A stretch of 15,813 nucleotides of DNA from Paraprevotella sp. (GTDB taxonomy: Bacteria > Bacteroidota > Bacteroidia > Bacteroidales > Bacteroidaceae), in contig JAJPYK010000180.1 of assembly GCA_021205005.1 (NCBI GenBank), positions 1 to 15,813 of the forward strand, read 5' to 3'. The notes beneath the pieces were generated by a model. That model did not search any database and was not told the DNA's origin. It saw only the letters and a program-made list of their open reading frames with translations. The position numbers and the translations under genes are program-made. This document shows, one piece after another, positions 7,012-14,136 of this stretch. Numbering within the stretch: position 1 is the stretch's first letter; each line of letters begins with the position of its first letter.

Positions 7012-7193
7012 GGAGGGTGTGTCATAATTCAAAAAGCACTTTGAAAAAGTAATAATCAGAAACTTCATTCAATAAAAACAACCATATAGAGCTTCGTGGA
7101 GAGCTTTATAAGGTTGTTTTTGCTTAGTTCAACGGAGGATACTTACAGATTATAAGTTGTCAATCTCAAAATTTGAATTATGACACACCCTCC
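7012..7193. mobile_element. MITE-like 182-bp segment with 22-bp perfect terminal inverted repeats
   Basis: The left repeat 7012-7033 (begins GGAGGGTGTGTCATAATTC) is the exact reverse complement of the right repeat 7172-7193 (ends ATGACACACCCTCC), 22 of 22 bases. The 138 bp between them hold no gene, but do hold a hairpin terminator. Outer ends of the type G(A)GGGTGTGTCA are common for insertion sequences in this phylum (IS1182-like ends are the closest I recall), and the size with an internal hairpin is typical of a non-autonomous element. No clear target-site duplication is visible (flanks CAGATG / TTTCTA). Alternatives are a native long-range RNA stem that encloses the attenuator, or a site for DNA inversion. 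It lies between the leader peptide and trpB. Confidence 0.6.
7074..7125 (+). terminator. Hairpin terminator in the trp leader (presumed attenuator)
   Basis: AAAAACAACC (7074-7083) pairs with GGTTGTTTTT (7112-7121). After a single A/A mismatch the stem continues through 7085-7094 and 7101-7110 (two G-U pairs), with a 6-nt loop. T-rich sequence lies in the distal arm and just after it. The symmetrical A-run and T-run would make it work in both orientations. It lies 110 nt before the trpB start codon and 100 nt after the leader-peptide stop codon, so transcription stopping here would silence the whole operon. Confidence 0.85.
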
Positions 7194-7235
7194 TTTCTAT
7201 TAACAGCAAACATATACACAAAATATCAGAAGAAA

Positions 7236-8435
7236 ATGAAGACTTATCATGTAAACGAAGAAGGTTATTACGGAGGATTCGGAGGCGCCTACATCCCCGA
7301 AATCCTATACAAGACCGTAGAGCATCTGAAAGAGTCTTACCGCCCCATCCTGGAAAGCGAAACATTAAAAAATGAGTACAGCACATTGCTGAAAGACTAT
7401 GTGGGACGTCCCTCTCCACTCTACTATGCCCGACGTTTGAGCGAGAAGTACGGTTGCAAGCTGTATCTGAAACGGGAAGATCTGAACCACACCGGAGCAC
7501 ATAAAATCAACAATGCCATCGGGCAAATCCTGCTGGCACGCCAAATGGGCAAGACCCGCATCATCGCAGAAACCGGAGCCGGACAGCATGGCGTAGCCAC
7601 AGCTACGGTCTGTGCATTGATGAACATGCCCTGCCGGATTTATATGGGAGCTACGGACGTCAAACGGCAACACGTCAACGTGGAACGCATGAAAATGCTG
7701 GGCGCCGAGGTCTATCCCGTAGAAAGCGGCAACAAAACCCTGAAAGACGCCACCAATGAGGCCATCAGAGACTGGTGTTGCCATCCCCAAGATACGTTCT
7801 ATATCATAGGTTCCACCGTAGGACCTCATCCCTATCCCGACCTGGTGGCCCGACTGCAAAGCGTCATCAGTCAGGAAATCAAAGCGCAACTGCAAGAAAA
7901 GGAAGGGCGGGACTACCCCGATTATCTCATGGCCTGCGTAGGCGGAGGATCAAATGCCGCAGGAACCATCTTCCATTACATTGACGACGAACGAGTGAAA
8001 ATCTATTTAGGAGAAGCCGGAGGCCATGGCGTGGATAGCGGCGAGACCGCAGCTACCATCCATTGCGGCTCGTTAGGCATCATACATGGAAGCCGCACGT
8101 TGGTCATGCAAAACGAAGACGGACAGATTATCGAACCATATTCGCTTTCGGCCGGACTGGACTATCCGGGCATCGGCCCGCTGCACGCCCATCTGGCTCG
8201 TGAACATAGGGCTACCGTCTTGGCTGTCAACGACGACGAAGCCTTGCGCGCCGCCTTCGAACTGACCCGTTTAGAGGGCATCATCCCCGCATTGGAATCA
8301 GCTCATGCACTCGGGATGCTGCCCCGAATCAAATTCCGAAAAGACGACGTGGTGGTGCTCACCGTAAGCGGACGGGGCGACAAGGATCTGGATACCTATC
8401 TGGCACACCGGAACGATGAGGGCATCCAAAGATAA
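7236..8435 (+). CDS. trpB: Tryptophan synthase beta chain
   Basis: This 399-residue enzyme condenses indole with serine to give tryptophan, as the PLP-dependent beta subunit of the alpha2-beta2 complex with TrpA. The start at 7236 (MKTYHVNEEGYYGGFGG) matches the family N-terminus; the open frame continues upstream to a TTG inside the inverted repeat, which is not a credible start. Key features are GRPSPL (57-62), the PLP lysine Lys90 in HTGAHKINN, ETGAGQHGVATA, the phosphate-binding loop GGGSNAAG near residue 230, SAGLDYPGIGP, and LEGIIPALESAHA with a C-terminal VSGRGDKD. Length is normal. It is the first gene of the operon, about 350 nt from the promoter, and its expression depends on passing the leader terminator. 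Confidence 0.98.
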   Translation: MKTYHVNEEGYYGGFGGAYIPEILYKTVEHLKESYRPILESETLKNEYSTLLKDYVGRPSPLYYARRLSEKYGCKLYLKREDLNHTGAHKINNAIGQILLARQMGKTRIIAETGAGQHGVATATVCALMNMPCRIYMGATDVKRQHVNVERMKMLGAEVYPVESGNKTLKDATNEAIRDWCCHPQDTFYIIGSTVGPHPYPDLVARLQSVISQEIKAQLQEKEGRDYPDYLMACVGGGSNAAGTIFHYIDDERVKIYLGEAGGHGVDSGETAATIHCGSLGIIHGSRTLVMQNEDGQIIEPYSLSAGLDYPGIGPLHAHLAREHRATVLAVNDDEALRAAFELTRLEGIIPALESAHALGMLPRIKFRKDDVVVLTVSGRGDKDLDTYLAHRNDEGIQR

Positions 8436-8469
8436 GCCATAAACTTCATTATACAAACCTCATAGATAT

Positions 8470-9870
8470 ATGAACGCTTTTCACTATACCACAGCCAGCC
8501 GACAGATTCTCGGCGACTTGTACACTCCGGTCAGCACCTACCTGAAGGTGCGCGACCTTTATCCGCAAAGCGCATTGATGGAAAGTTCCGACTACCATAG
8601 CCATGACAACAGCCGCTCTTTCATTGCCTTGAACCCGATAGCCTCTATCGACGTAAGCCACGGCACGGTCACGGCACGATACCCTGACGGCACACAGGAC
8701 GTACACGAAATCAGTGACGACTACCGGACAGATCGGGCCATCAACGATTTCCTGGGGCACTTCACCGTAGAAGGAGAGAAAAAAGAATTTTGCGGTCTCT
8801 ACGGCTACACATCTTTCAACGCCGTACGTTATTTCGAACACATCCGGATAAAAGACAGCACACAGGAAAAGAACGACGCTCCCGACCTGCTCTACATATT
8901 ATATAAGTATGTCATCGCTTTCGACCACTTCAACAACAAACTGACGCTGATCGAACTGGTGGAGAACCATGAACCGGACACGCTCGACATGCTGGAACAA
9001 GTCATACGCAACCATAAATTCGCCCTCTACGACTTTCATCCGGTGGGCGAAACGATGAGCACACTGACGGATGAGGAACACAAGGCCAACATCCGCCGAG
9101 GTATCGAACATTGCTTGCGCGGCGACGTATTCCAAATCGTATTAAGCCGCCGTTTCATACAACGGTATGAAGGAGACGACTTCAAACTCTACCGTGCCCT
9201 ACGCAGCATTAATCCCAGTCCCTATCTGTTCTACTTCGATTTCGGAGGATTCCGCATATTCGGTTCTTCTCCCGAAACGCACTGCCGCATCGACGGCCGA
9301 CGGGCCTACATCGACCCGATAGCCGGAACAACCCGACGGACCGGAAACCCGGACACAGACGAGAAAAACGCCCTCTTTCTTAAAAATGATCCGAAAGAAA
9401 ACGCCGAACATGTCATGTTGGTCGACCTGGCCCGTAACGACTTGAGCCGGAATTGCCATGACGTGCAAGTGGAATTCTACAAAGACATGCAATATTACAG
9501 CCATGTCATCCATCTGGTAAGCCGGGTAAGCGGAGTACTGGACGCACAAGCAGATCCCATCAAGACATTCATCGACACGTTTCCGGCCGGCACGTTATCG
9601 GGTGCCCCCAAAGTACGCGCCATGCAGATCATCAGCGAACTGGAACCGCACCATCGGGGAGCATACGGCGGCTGCATCGGATTCATCGGCCTGAACGGCT
9701 CGTTGAACCAGGCGATTACGATCCGAACGTTCGTCAGCCGAAACGACGAACTCTGGTTTCAGGCCGGAGGCGGCATCGTGGCCAAGAGCAATGAAAATTA
9801 TGAATTACAAGAAGTCAACAACAAACTGGGAGCTTTGCGCCGTGCCATACAAATGGCAGAGAAGATGTGA
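8470..9870 (+). CDS. trpE: Anthranilate synthase component I
   Basis: This 466-residue subunit converts chorismate to anthranilate using ammonia delivered by TrpG. The N-terminal LMESSD motif (near residue 37), with the downstream Ser (HDNSRSF), corresponds to the tryptophan feedback-inhibition site. The chorismate-binding domain shows VFQIVLSRRF, PSPYLFYFDF, SSPETH, DPIAGTTRRTG, MLVDLARNDL, FPAGTLSGAPKVRAM and ELQEVNNKLGAL in the expected order. It lacks the fused glutaminase of TrpE-G proteins. It lies 34 nt after trpB. The end of the reading frame overlaps no other gene; trpG begins 25 nt later. Confidence 0.98.
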   Translation: MNAFHYTTASRQILGDLYTPVSTYLKVRDLYPQSALMESSDYHSHDNSRSFIALNPIASIDVSHGTVTARYPDGTQDVHEISDDYRTDRAINDFLGHFTVEGEKKEFCGLYGYTSFNAVRYFEHIRIKDSTQEKNDAPDLLYILYKYVIAFDHFNNKLTLIELVENHEPDTLDMLEQVIRNHKFALYDFHPVGETMSTLTDEEHKANIRRGIEHCLRGDVFQIVLSRRFIQRYEGDDFKLYRALRSINPSPYLFYFDFGGFRIFGSSPETHCRIDGRRAYIDPIAGTTRRTGNPDTDEKNALFLKNDPKENAEHVMLVDLARNDLSRNCHDVQVEFYKDMQYYSHVIHLVSRVSGVLDAQADPIKTFIDTFPAGTLSGAPKVRAMQIISELEPHHRGAYGGCIGFIGLNGSLNQAITIRTFVSRNDELWFQAGGGIVAKSNENYELQEVNNKLGALRRAIQMAEKM

Positions 9871-9895
9871 AGATTCCCCCTTATCCCCACTGTTT

Positions 9896-10462
9896 ATGAA
9901 AACTGTCATCTTAGATAACTACGATTCTTTCACCTACAACCTGTACCATCTCGTCCGCGAAATCGGTGCGGCGGCAGACGTTCTGCGCAACGATGAATTC
10001 GAACTGCCCTCCCTCGAAGCCTATGATAAAATCATCCTGAGCCCGGGACCGGGCATCCCGGAAGAAGCCGGATTATTATTGGATGTCATTCGGACCTATG
10101 CCGGACGCAAACCCATGTTGGGCGTATGCCTCGGACATCAAGCCATAGGAGAAGTTTTCGGCGCCCGACTGGTTAACCTGACCGACGTATTCCATGGCGT
10201 GCAGACGCCTTGCCTGCTCACAGGAGAAGACGACTTGTTTCAAGGACTTCCCCGTCAGTTCCCCGTCGGCCGTTATCATTCATGGGTGGTGTCTGCCGAC
10301 GGATTTCCCTCATGTCTCACCGTAACGGCCACCAGTCCGGAAGGTCAGATCATGGCTTTGCGCCACCGCGAATATGATATACACGGCATCCAATTCCATC
10401 CGGAATCGGTTCTGACACCCGACGGACGTACCCTTATGGAAAACTTTATCCACCACAGATAA
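9896..10462 (+). CDS. trpG: Anthranilate synthase component II (glutamine amidotransferase)
   Basis: This 188-residue class I glutaminase releases ammonia for TrpE. The start at 9896 (MKTVILDNYDSFTYNL) is the family N-terminus; the earlier in-frame ATG at 9791 would lie inside trpE. The catalytic triad is visible: Cys78 in GVCLGHQAIGE, and His168 and Glu170 in FHPESVLTPDG. SPGPGIPEEAG (49-59) forms the oxyanion region. As in some organisms it could also serve p-aminobenzoate synthase, but its place next to trpE makes the trp role primary. It is followed by an unusually long gap (143 nt) before trpD. Confidence 0.97.
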   Translation: MKTVILDNYDSFTYNLYHLVREIGAAADVLRNDEFELPSLEAYDKIILSPGPGIPEEAGLLLDVIRTYAGRKPMLGVCLGHQAIGEVFGARLVNLTDVFHGVQTPCLLTGEDDLFQGLPRQFPVGRYHSWVVSADGFPSCLTVTATSPEGQIMALRHREYDIHGIQFHPESVLTPDGRTLMENFIHHR

Positions 10463-10605
10463 GCCATCCATACAGCAGAAGTGACGCAAGATAGGAATAC
10501 CTTCATGCGACGGAAACAGCCCGACCCCCTCCTGACGGGAAATCCGCCATTTCATCGGCAAGACAAGATTTAAATCACAAACCATCATAAAATACATCCA
10601 TAGTC
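10463..10605 (+). other. Long intra-operon spacer between trpG and trpD
   Basis: These 143 nt are much longer than the other gaps in the operon (0-34 nt). There is no TAnnTTTG promoter and no terminator; one tiny hairpin GAAAT-CCGCC-ATTTC lies around 10539-10553. The frame stays open from the trpG stop codon to a TAA at 10571, but the sequence has no recognisable motif, so no gene is called. Confidence 0.4.
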
Positions 10606-11601
10606 ATGAAACAGATACTCACCCAAATCACTCACGGGGAAATTCTCAGTCGGGAACAAACCCATGAACTTATCCGGCAGATCGTGGAAGGGAAATACAA
10701 CGACGTGCAGATCAGCGCACTGCTTATGGGGCTGATCATGAGAGGCGTCAAAGTGGACGAACTGCTCGGTCTGCGCGACGGCCTCATCGAAACCGGAAAG
10801 CCCGTAGACTTCAAACCTTATAAGGTCATCGACATCGTGGGCACGGGAGGAGATGGAAAAAACACGTTCAACATTTCCACCTGCACCTGTTTCGTAGTAG
10901 CCGGAGCCGGCTATAAGGTGGCCAAGCACGGCAATTACGCCTCCACCTCCACCTCAGGGGCGAGCAATGTCATCGAACGCCACGGCGTGACTTTCACAGC
11001 CGACAGCGAGCGGCTGCGACGAAGCCTCGAAGAATGCAACTTCGTCTACCTGCACGCCCCATTATTCGCACGAGGCATGAAAGCCGTGGCACCTGTCCGC
11101 AAAATGCTTCAAATCCCCACTTGTTTCAACCTGCTCGGACCGTTGGTCAATCCTTGTCGTCCGGACTATCAACTGTTAGGAGTAGCCAATCTGAACCAAA
11201 TGCGGTTGTACAGCAGCGTATACGAGAAACTCGGTATCGGATACGGTATCGTAAACAGTATCGACGGCTATGATGAGATCTCTCTGACCAAGGACTTCAA
11301 AGTGAAGACCAATTATATGGAGAAAAGATTCCGTCCTGCGGATCTCTGTCTGCCCGTCACCCGCCCGGAAGAACTCTTCGGCGGAAATACCGTGGAAGAA
11401 GCTGCCGAGATTTTCGACAGCATCCTGGAGAACCGAAGTACGGAAAGCCGAAAGAACGTGGTATTGGCCAACGCAGCTTTTGCCATCAAAGTCATCGAAA
11501 AAGACAAGGATCTCACGGCGTGCTTATCCGTCGCCCGAGAAGCATTGGAAAGTGGAAAAGCATGGGAGTGCCTCAGGAAATATGTGGAACTCAACAAATA
11601 A
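10606..11601 (+). CDS. trpD: Anthranilate phosphoribosyltransferase
   Basis: This 331-residue enzyme transfers the phosphoribosyl group of PRPP to anthranilate. Motifs in order: an N-terminal helical domain (LTREQ-like SREQTHELIRQIVEG; LLMGLIMRGVKVDEL), then the PRPP-binding GTGGDGKNTFNIST (near residues 80-93), KHGNYASTSTSGASNVIERHG (the latter half includes the substrate-site SGA-N), FARGMKAVAPVRK, FNLLGPLVNPCRP, DGYDEISLT, and a C-terminal NAAFAI helix. Length is typical for the stand-alone enzyme, with no fusion to TrpG. The next gene starts 4 nt after its stop codon. Confidence 0.98.
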   Translation: MKQILTQITHGEILSREQTHELIRQIVEGKYNDVQISALLMGLIMRGVKVDELLGLRDGLIETGKPVDFKPYKVIDIVGTGGDGKNTFNISTCTCFVVAGAGYKVAKHGNYASTSTSGASNVIERHGVTFTADSERLRRSLEECNFVYLHAPLFARGMKAVAPVRKMLQIPTCFNLLGPLVNPCRPDYQLLGVANLNQMRLYSSVYEKLGIGYGIVNSIDGYDEISLTKDFKVKTNYMEKRFRPADLCLPVTRPEELFGGNTVEEAAEIFDSILENRSTESRKNVVLANAAFAIKVIEKDKDLTACLSVAREALESGKAWECLRKYVELNK

Positions 11602-11605
11602 AGAC

Positions 11606-12454
11606 ATGAAAGATATACTGGAAGACATATTGGCCCACAAACGAGTGGAAGTCGCACGGGAAAAACGCAATATCACACCAAAAGAATTGTATTCCAAGGT
11701 AGAAAGCCAACTGGAGGACGCAAAACAAGAGAATTCATATCCTCTTATAGATCAAAAAGAAAGGAATATTTTACGGAAGTGTTGCTCCATGCGCAAGAGC
11801 TTGGCCGAATCGGCTTCGGGCATCATTGCAGAGTTCAAACGGAAATCTCCGTCAAAGGGGTGGATCAAAGCTGACGGTCAGGCTTCCGTGATCCCGGCCT
11901 CTTACAGTCGCAACGGCGCATCCGCCCTTTCGATCCTGACAGACGAACTGTACTTCGGCGGACATCTGGACTTTATCCGACAGGCACGGCCGACGACAGG
12001 TCTCCCCATCCTGCGCAAGGATTTCATCATAGACGAGTATCAACTCTATCAAGCCCGGTGGGCCGGAGCAGATGCCGTCTTGCTGATCGCCGCCGCCCTC
12101 TCCCCCGCCGACTGTACCCGACTGACTGAAAAGGCGCACAGTCTCGGACTGGAAGTGCTGTTGGAGATACATTCCGAAGAAGAGTTGGAGTATGTCACGG
12201 CTCAACCGGACATGTTGGGCGTAAACAATCGCCATTTAGGTACGTTCCATACGGATGTGGAGAACTCGTTCCGCATTGCCTCGCTCCTGCCCTCCGAAAT
12301 TCTGCTGGTATCGGAAAGCGGTATTTCCCAGCCGGACACCGTCAAACGATTGCGGGCCGCAGGATTCCGAGGCTTCCTGATCGGCGAAACCTTTATGCGG
12401 AGTGACGACCCCGGGCAGGCATTGCATGACTTCATCCAAGCCGTAGTGTCATGA
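11606..12454 (+). CDS. trpC: Indole-3-glycerol-phosphate synthase
   Basis: This 282-residue TIM-barrel enzyme converts CdRP to indole-3-glycerol phosphate with loss of CO2 and water. The start at 11606 (MKDILEDILAHKRVEV) is the family N-terminus; the earlier in-frame ATG at 11480 lies inside trpD. Catalytic and binding segments: IIAEFKRKSPSKG (73-85), LRKDFIIDEYQL, LEVLLEIHSEEEL, GVNNRHLGTF, LVSESGI and GETFM. It is longer than the roughly 260 residues usual for Bacteroides homologues as I recall them. The extra stretch is a charged, Lys/Gln/Glu-rich segment at about residues 37-60, between the N-terminal helix and the barrel, with A/T-rich codons unlike the rest of the gene. The stop codon overlaps the trpF start (ATGA). 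Confidence 0.97.
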   Translation: MKDILEDILAHKRVEVAREKRNITPKELYSKVESQLEDAKQENSYPLIDQKERNILRKCCSMRKSLAESASGIIAEFKRKSPSKGWIKADGQASVIPASYSRNGASALSILTDELYFGGHLDFIRQARPTTGLPILRKDFIIDEYQLYQARWAGADAVLLIAAALSPADCTRLTEKAHSLGLEVLLEIHSEEELEYVTAQPDMLGVNNRHLGTFHTDVENSFRIASLLPSEILLVSESGISQPDTVKRLRAAGFRGFLIGETFMRSDDPGQALHDFIQAVVS

Positions 12455-13086
12455 AACGACTTATCATCAAAGTATGCGGCATGCGAGAACCGGAGAATAT
12501 CCGCCGAGTGGAGGCTCTTGCTCCGGATTGGATGGGCTTCATCTGCTGGAACGGTTCCAAAAGATACATAGGCCGAACACCGGACTATCTGCCGCAAACC
12601 TGCCGCCGTGTCGGCGTATTCGTCAATCCTGAAATGGACGATGTGCTGCAACAAATCGAACGACTCCGGCTCGACATCGTACAACTGCACGGACAGGAAA
12701 CACCCGACTTCTGCCGGGCTATCAGGGAAAAAACCGGAGAGGCCGAACATCCTGTGGAACTGATCAAGGCGTTCGGCATGACGACCGAAACGCTCCGGCT
12801 CACGGAGGCTTTTAAAGAAGTTTGCGACTACTTCCTGTTCGACACGCCGTGCGCCTCGGGGGGCGGAAGCGGTATATGCTTCGACTGGCGCCTGCTCCGC
12901 GAATATGACGGACCGGCCCCATTCCTGCTCAGCGGCGGAATCGGACCGGACAGTGTAGAACTGCTGAGCCGTTTTTCCCATCCCCGTTGGATCGGAGTGG
13001 ATCTGAACTCCCGTTTCGAGACCGCACCGGCACTGAAAGACACGGAAAGCTTGGCCCGATTTATGCAAACAATACGTGAATTATAA
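12451..13086 (+). CDS. trpF: Phosphoribosylanthranilate isomerase
   Basis: This 211-residue TIM-barrel enzyme catalyses the Amadori rearrangement of phosphoribosylanthranilate to CdRP. The catalytic residues are Cys9 in KVCGM and Asp131 in FLFDTPCASGGGSG. Other landmarks are VGVFVN, IVQLHGQE, LIKAFG, LLSGGIGPD and GVDLNSRFE. The segment GFICWNGSKRYI replaces the more usual GFIF-x-P-x-SPR, but the active-site residues are intact. It has no Shine-Dalgarno and overlaps trpC by ATGA, which suggests translational coupling. It is separate from TrpC, unlike the TrpC-F fusion of enterobacteria. Confidence 0.97.
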   Translation: MKRLIIKVCGMREPENIRRVEALAPDWMGFICWNGSKRYIGRTPDYLPQTCRRVGVFVNPEMDDVLQQIERLRLDIVQLHGQETPDFCRAIREKTGEAEHPVELIKAFGMTTETLRLTEAFKEVCDYFLFDTPCASGGGSGICFDWRLLREYDGPAPFLLSGGIGPDSVELLSRFSHPRWIGVDLNSRFETAPALKDTESLARFMQTIREL

Positions 13087-13115
13087 CCTATATCAACGCT
13101 CAAAAACAACATATT

Positions 13116-13889
13116 ATGAATAGAATAAATAAACTGTTCGAAGAAAAGAAAGACCATATACTCTCGTTATACTTCTGTGCCGGACATCCCACGTTGGATT
13201 GTGCGCCGAACCTCATTCGTACACTGGCCGCAAAAGGGATTGACATGATCGAAATAGGTATTCCTTTCAGCGACCCTATGGCCGACGGTCCTGTCATTCA
13301 AGACGCCGCGACCCAGGCCTTGAGAAACGGAATGAGCCTCCGACTGCTATTCAGCCAACTGAAGAATATCCGCAAGGACGTACAGATACCTCTGCTGCTG
13401 ATGGGCTATCTCAACCCGATCTTCCACTACGGTTTCGAGAAGTTCAGCCAAAGTTGCACCGATTGCGGAATCGACGGTGTCATTATCCCCGACCTCCCCT
13501 TCCATGATTACATGGAGACGTTCAAACCCGTAGCCGACCGATTCGGACTGAAAATCATCATGCTCATCACACCGGAAACCAGCGAAGAACGCATCCGCTT
13601 TATCGACCGGAACACCGACGGATTTATCTACATGGTATCATCGGCAGCCATCACCGGAGCACAAAAAGAATTCAATAGCGAAAAGCAGGCCTACTTCAAC
13701 CGCGTCAACCGGATGGGGCTGAAAACCCCGCGTATGATCGGCTTCGGCATCAATAACCGGCAGACCCTGGAATCGGCACAGCAAAACGCAGCCGGCGCCA
13801 TCATCGGAAGCCGCTTCGTATCCTTGCTCGGGGAATACCGTACGGCAGACAAGGCCCTCGACCGCCTCTTTGAAGACTTGGAAAAATAA
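13116..13889 (+). CDS. trpA: Tryptophan synthase alpha chain
   Basis: This 257-residue TIM-barrel subunit cleaves indole-3-glycerol phosphate to indole and glyceraldehyde 3-phosphate and channels indole to TrpB. The catalytic Glu46 and Asp57 sit in IEIGIPFSDPMADGPVIQ; further motifs are MGYLNPIFHYG, GVIIPDLPFHDY, MLITPETSEERI, VSSAAITGA, GFGINNRQTL and GAIIGSRFV. It is the last gene of the operon, separated from trpB by the whole operon as in other Bacteroidales, and is followed by a strong terminator. Confidence 0.98.
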   Translation: MNRINKLFEEKKDHILSLYFCAGHPTLDCAPNLIRTLAAKGIDMIEIGIPFSDPMADGPVIQDAATQALRNGMSLRLLFSQLKNIRKDVQIPLLLMGYLNPIFHYGFEKFSQSCTDCGIDGVIIPDLPFHDYMETFKPVADRFGLKIIMLITPETSEERIRFIDRNTDGFIYMVSSAAITGAQKEFNSEKQAYFNRVNRMGLKTPRMIGFGINNRQTLESAQQNAAGAIIGSRFVSLLGEYRTADKALDRLFEDLEK

Positions 13890-13946
13890 ATCCGGATATG
13901 TAAAAACACGGACATTTCAAGGGAATACATAAAACATTGTCCTTCA

Positions 13947-13969
13947 GAATAGTAGGAGACACACTATTC
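13947..13969 (+). other. Small hairpin ahead of the trp terminator
   Basis: GAATAGT (13947-13953) pairs perfectly with ACTATTC (13963-13969) around a 9-nt loop. It sits 58 nt after the trpA stop and 7 nt before the main terminator stem. It may help protect the 3' end of the mRNA or slow polymerase; function is not known. Confidence 0.4.
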
Positions 13970-13976
13970 GGACATG

Positions 13977-14046
13977 AAACGATGTGCGCAGATTGAAAAA
14001 TCAATCTCAGGCGATTGATTTTTCAATCTGCGCACATCGTTTTTCC
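13977..14046 (+). terminator. Terminator of the trp operon, 30-bp perfect stem
   Basis: 13977-14006 and 14013-14042 are perfect reverse complements (30 bp) around the 6-nt loop TCAGGC, and TTTTT (14040-14044) follows at the 3' side. Each arm also contains its own smaller inverted repeat (GATTGA-N4-TCAATC at 13991-14006 and 14013-14028), so alternative folds are possible. It separates trpA from the transporter gene. Confidence 0.93.
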
Positions 14047-14124
14047 ATTCTCCGCTTCATGACTTACGCAATAAACAATCTTGAAAATCTCTCCTGCCTA
14101 CGGTCGTATGTGAACAAAAAGTGA

Positions 14125-14132
14125 TAACTTTG
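14125..14132 (+). promoter_or_regulatory. -7 box of the transporter gene promoter
   Basis: TAACTTTG matches TAnnTTTG. No TTTG or TTG is seen at the expected -33 position (about 14101-14106). The ATG begins only 4 nt after this box, so initiation 5-8 nt downstream would give a leaderless or nearly leaderless mRNA. Confidence 0.6.
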
Positions 14133-14136
14133 CAAA

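Noticed and set aside
7130..7172. Invertible promoter inside the trp leader segment
   Set aside because: No TAnnTTTG with a -33 element is seen on either strand inside the segment. A TTGACA and a TATAAT on the minus strand are only 4 nt apart, too close for a sigma70-type promoter.
7173..7235. N-terminal extension of trpB from a TTG inside the right inverted repeat
   Set aside because: The extension is encoded by the repeat, lacks similarity to TrpB, and the ATG at 7236 gives the standard N-terminus.
6878..7235. T-box or other riboswitch controlling trp
   Set aside because: No T-box sequence or specifier loop pattern is visible, and the WWW leader ORF already explains Trp sensing.
10505..10573. 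22-codon ORF between trpG and trpD
   Set aside because: No ribosome site, no motif; kept only as a remark on the long spacer.
12202..13068. Minus-strand ORF of 288 codons opposite trpC and trpF
   Set aside because: It runs antisense to two genes with intact catalytic motifs; its translation shows no known domain.
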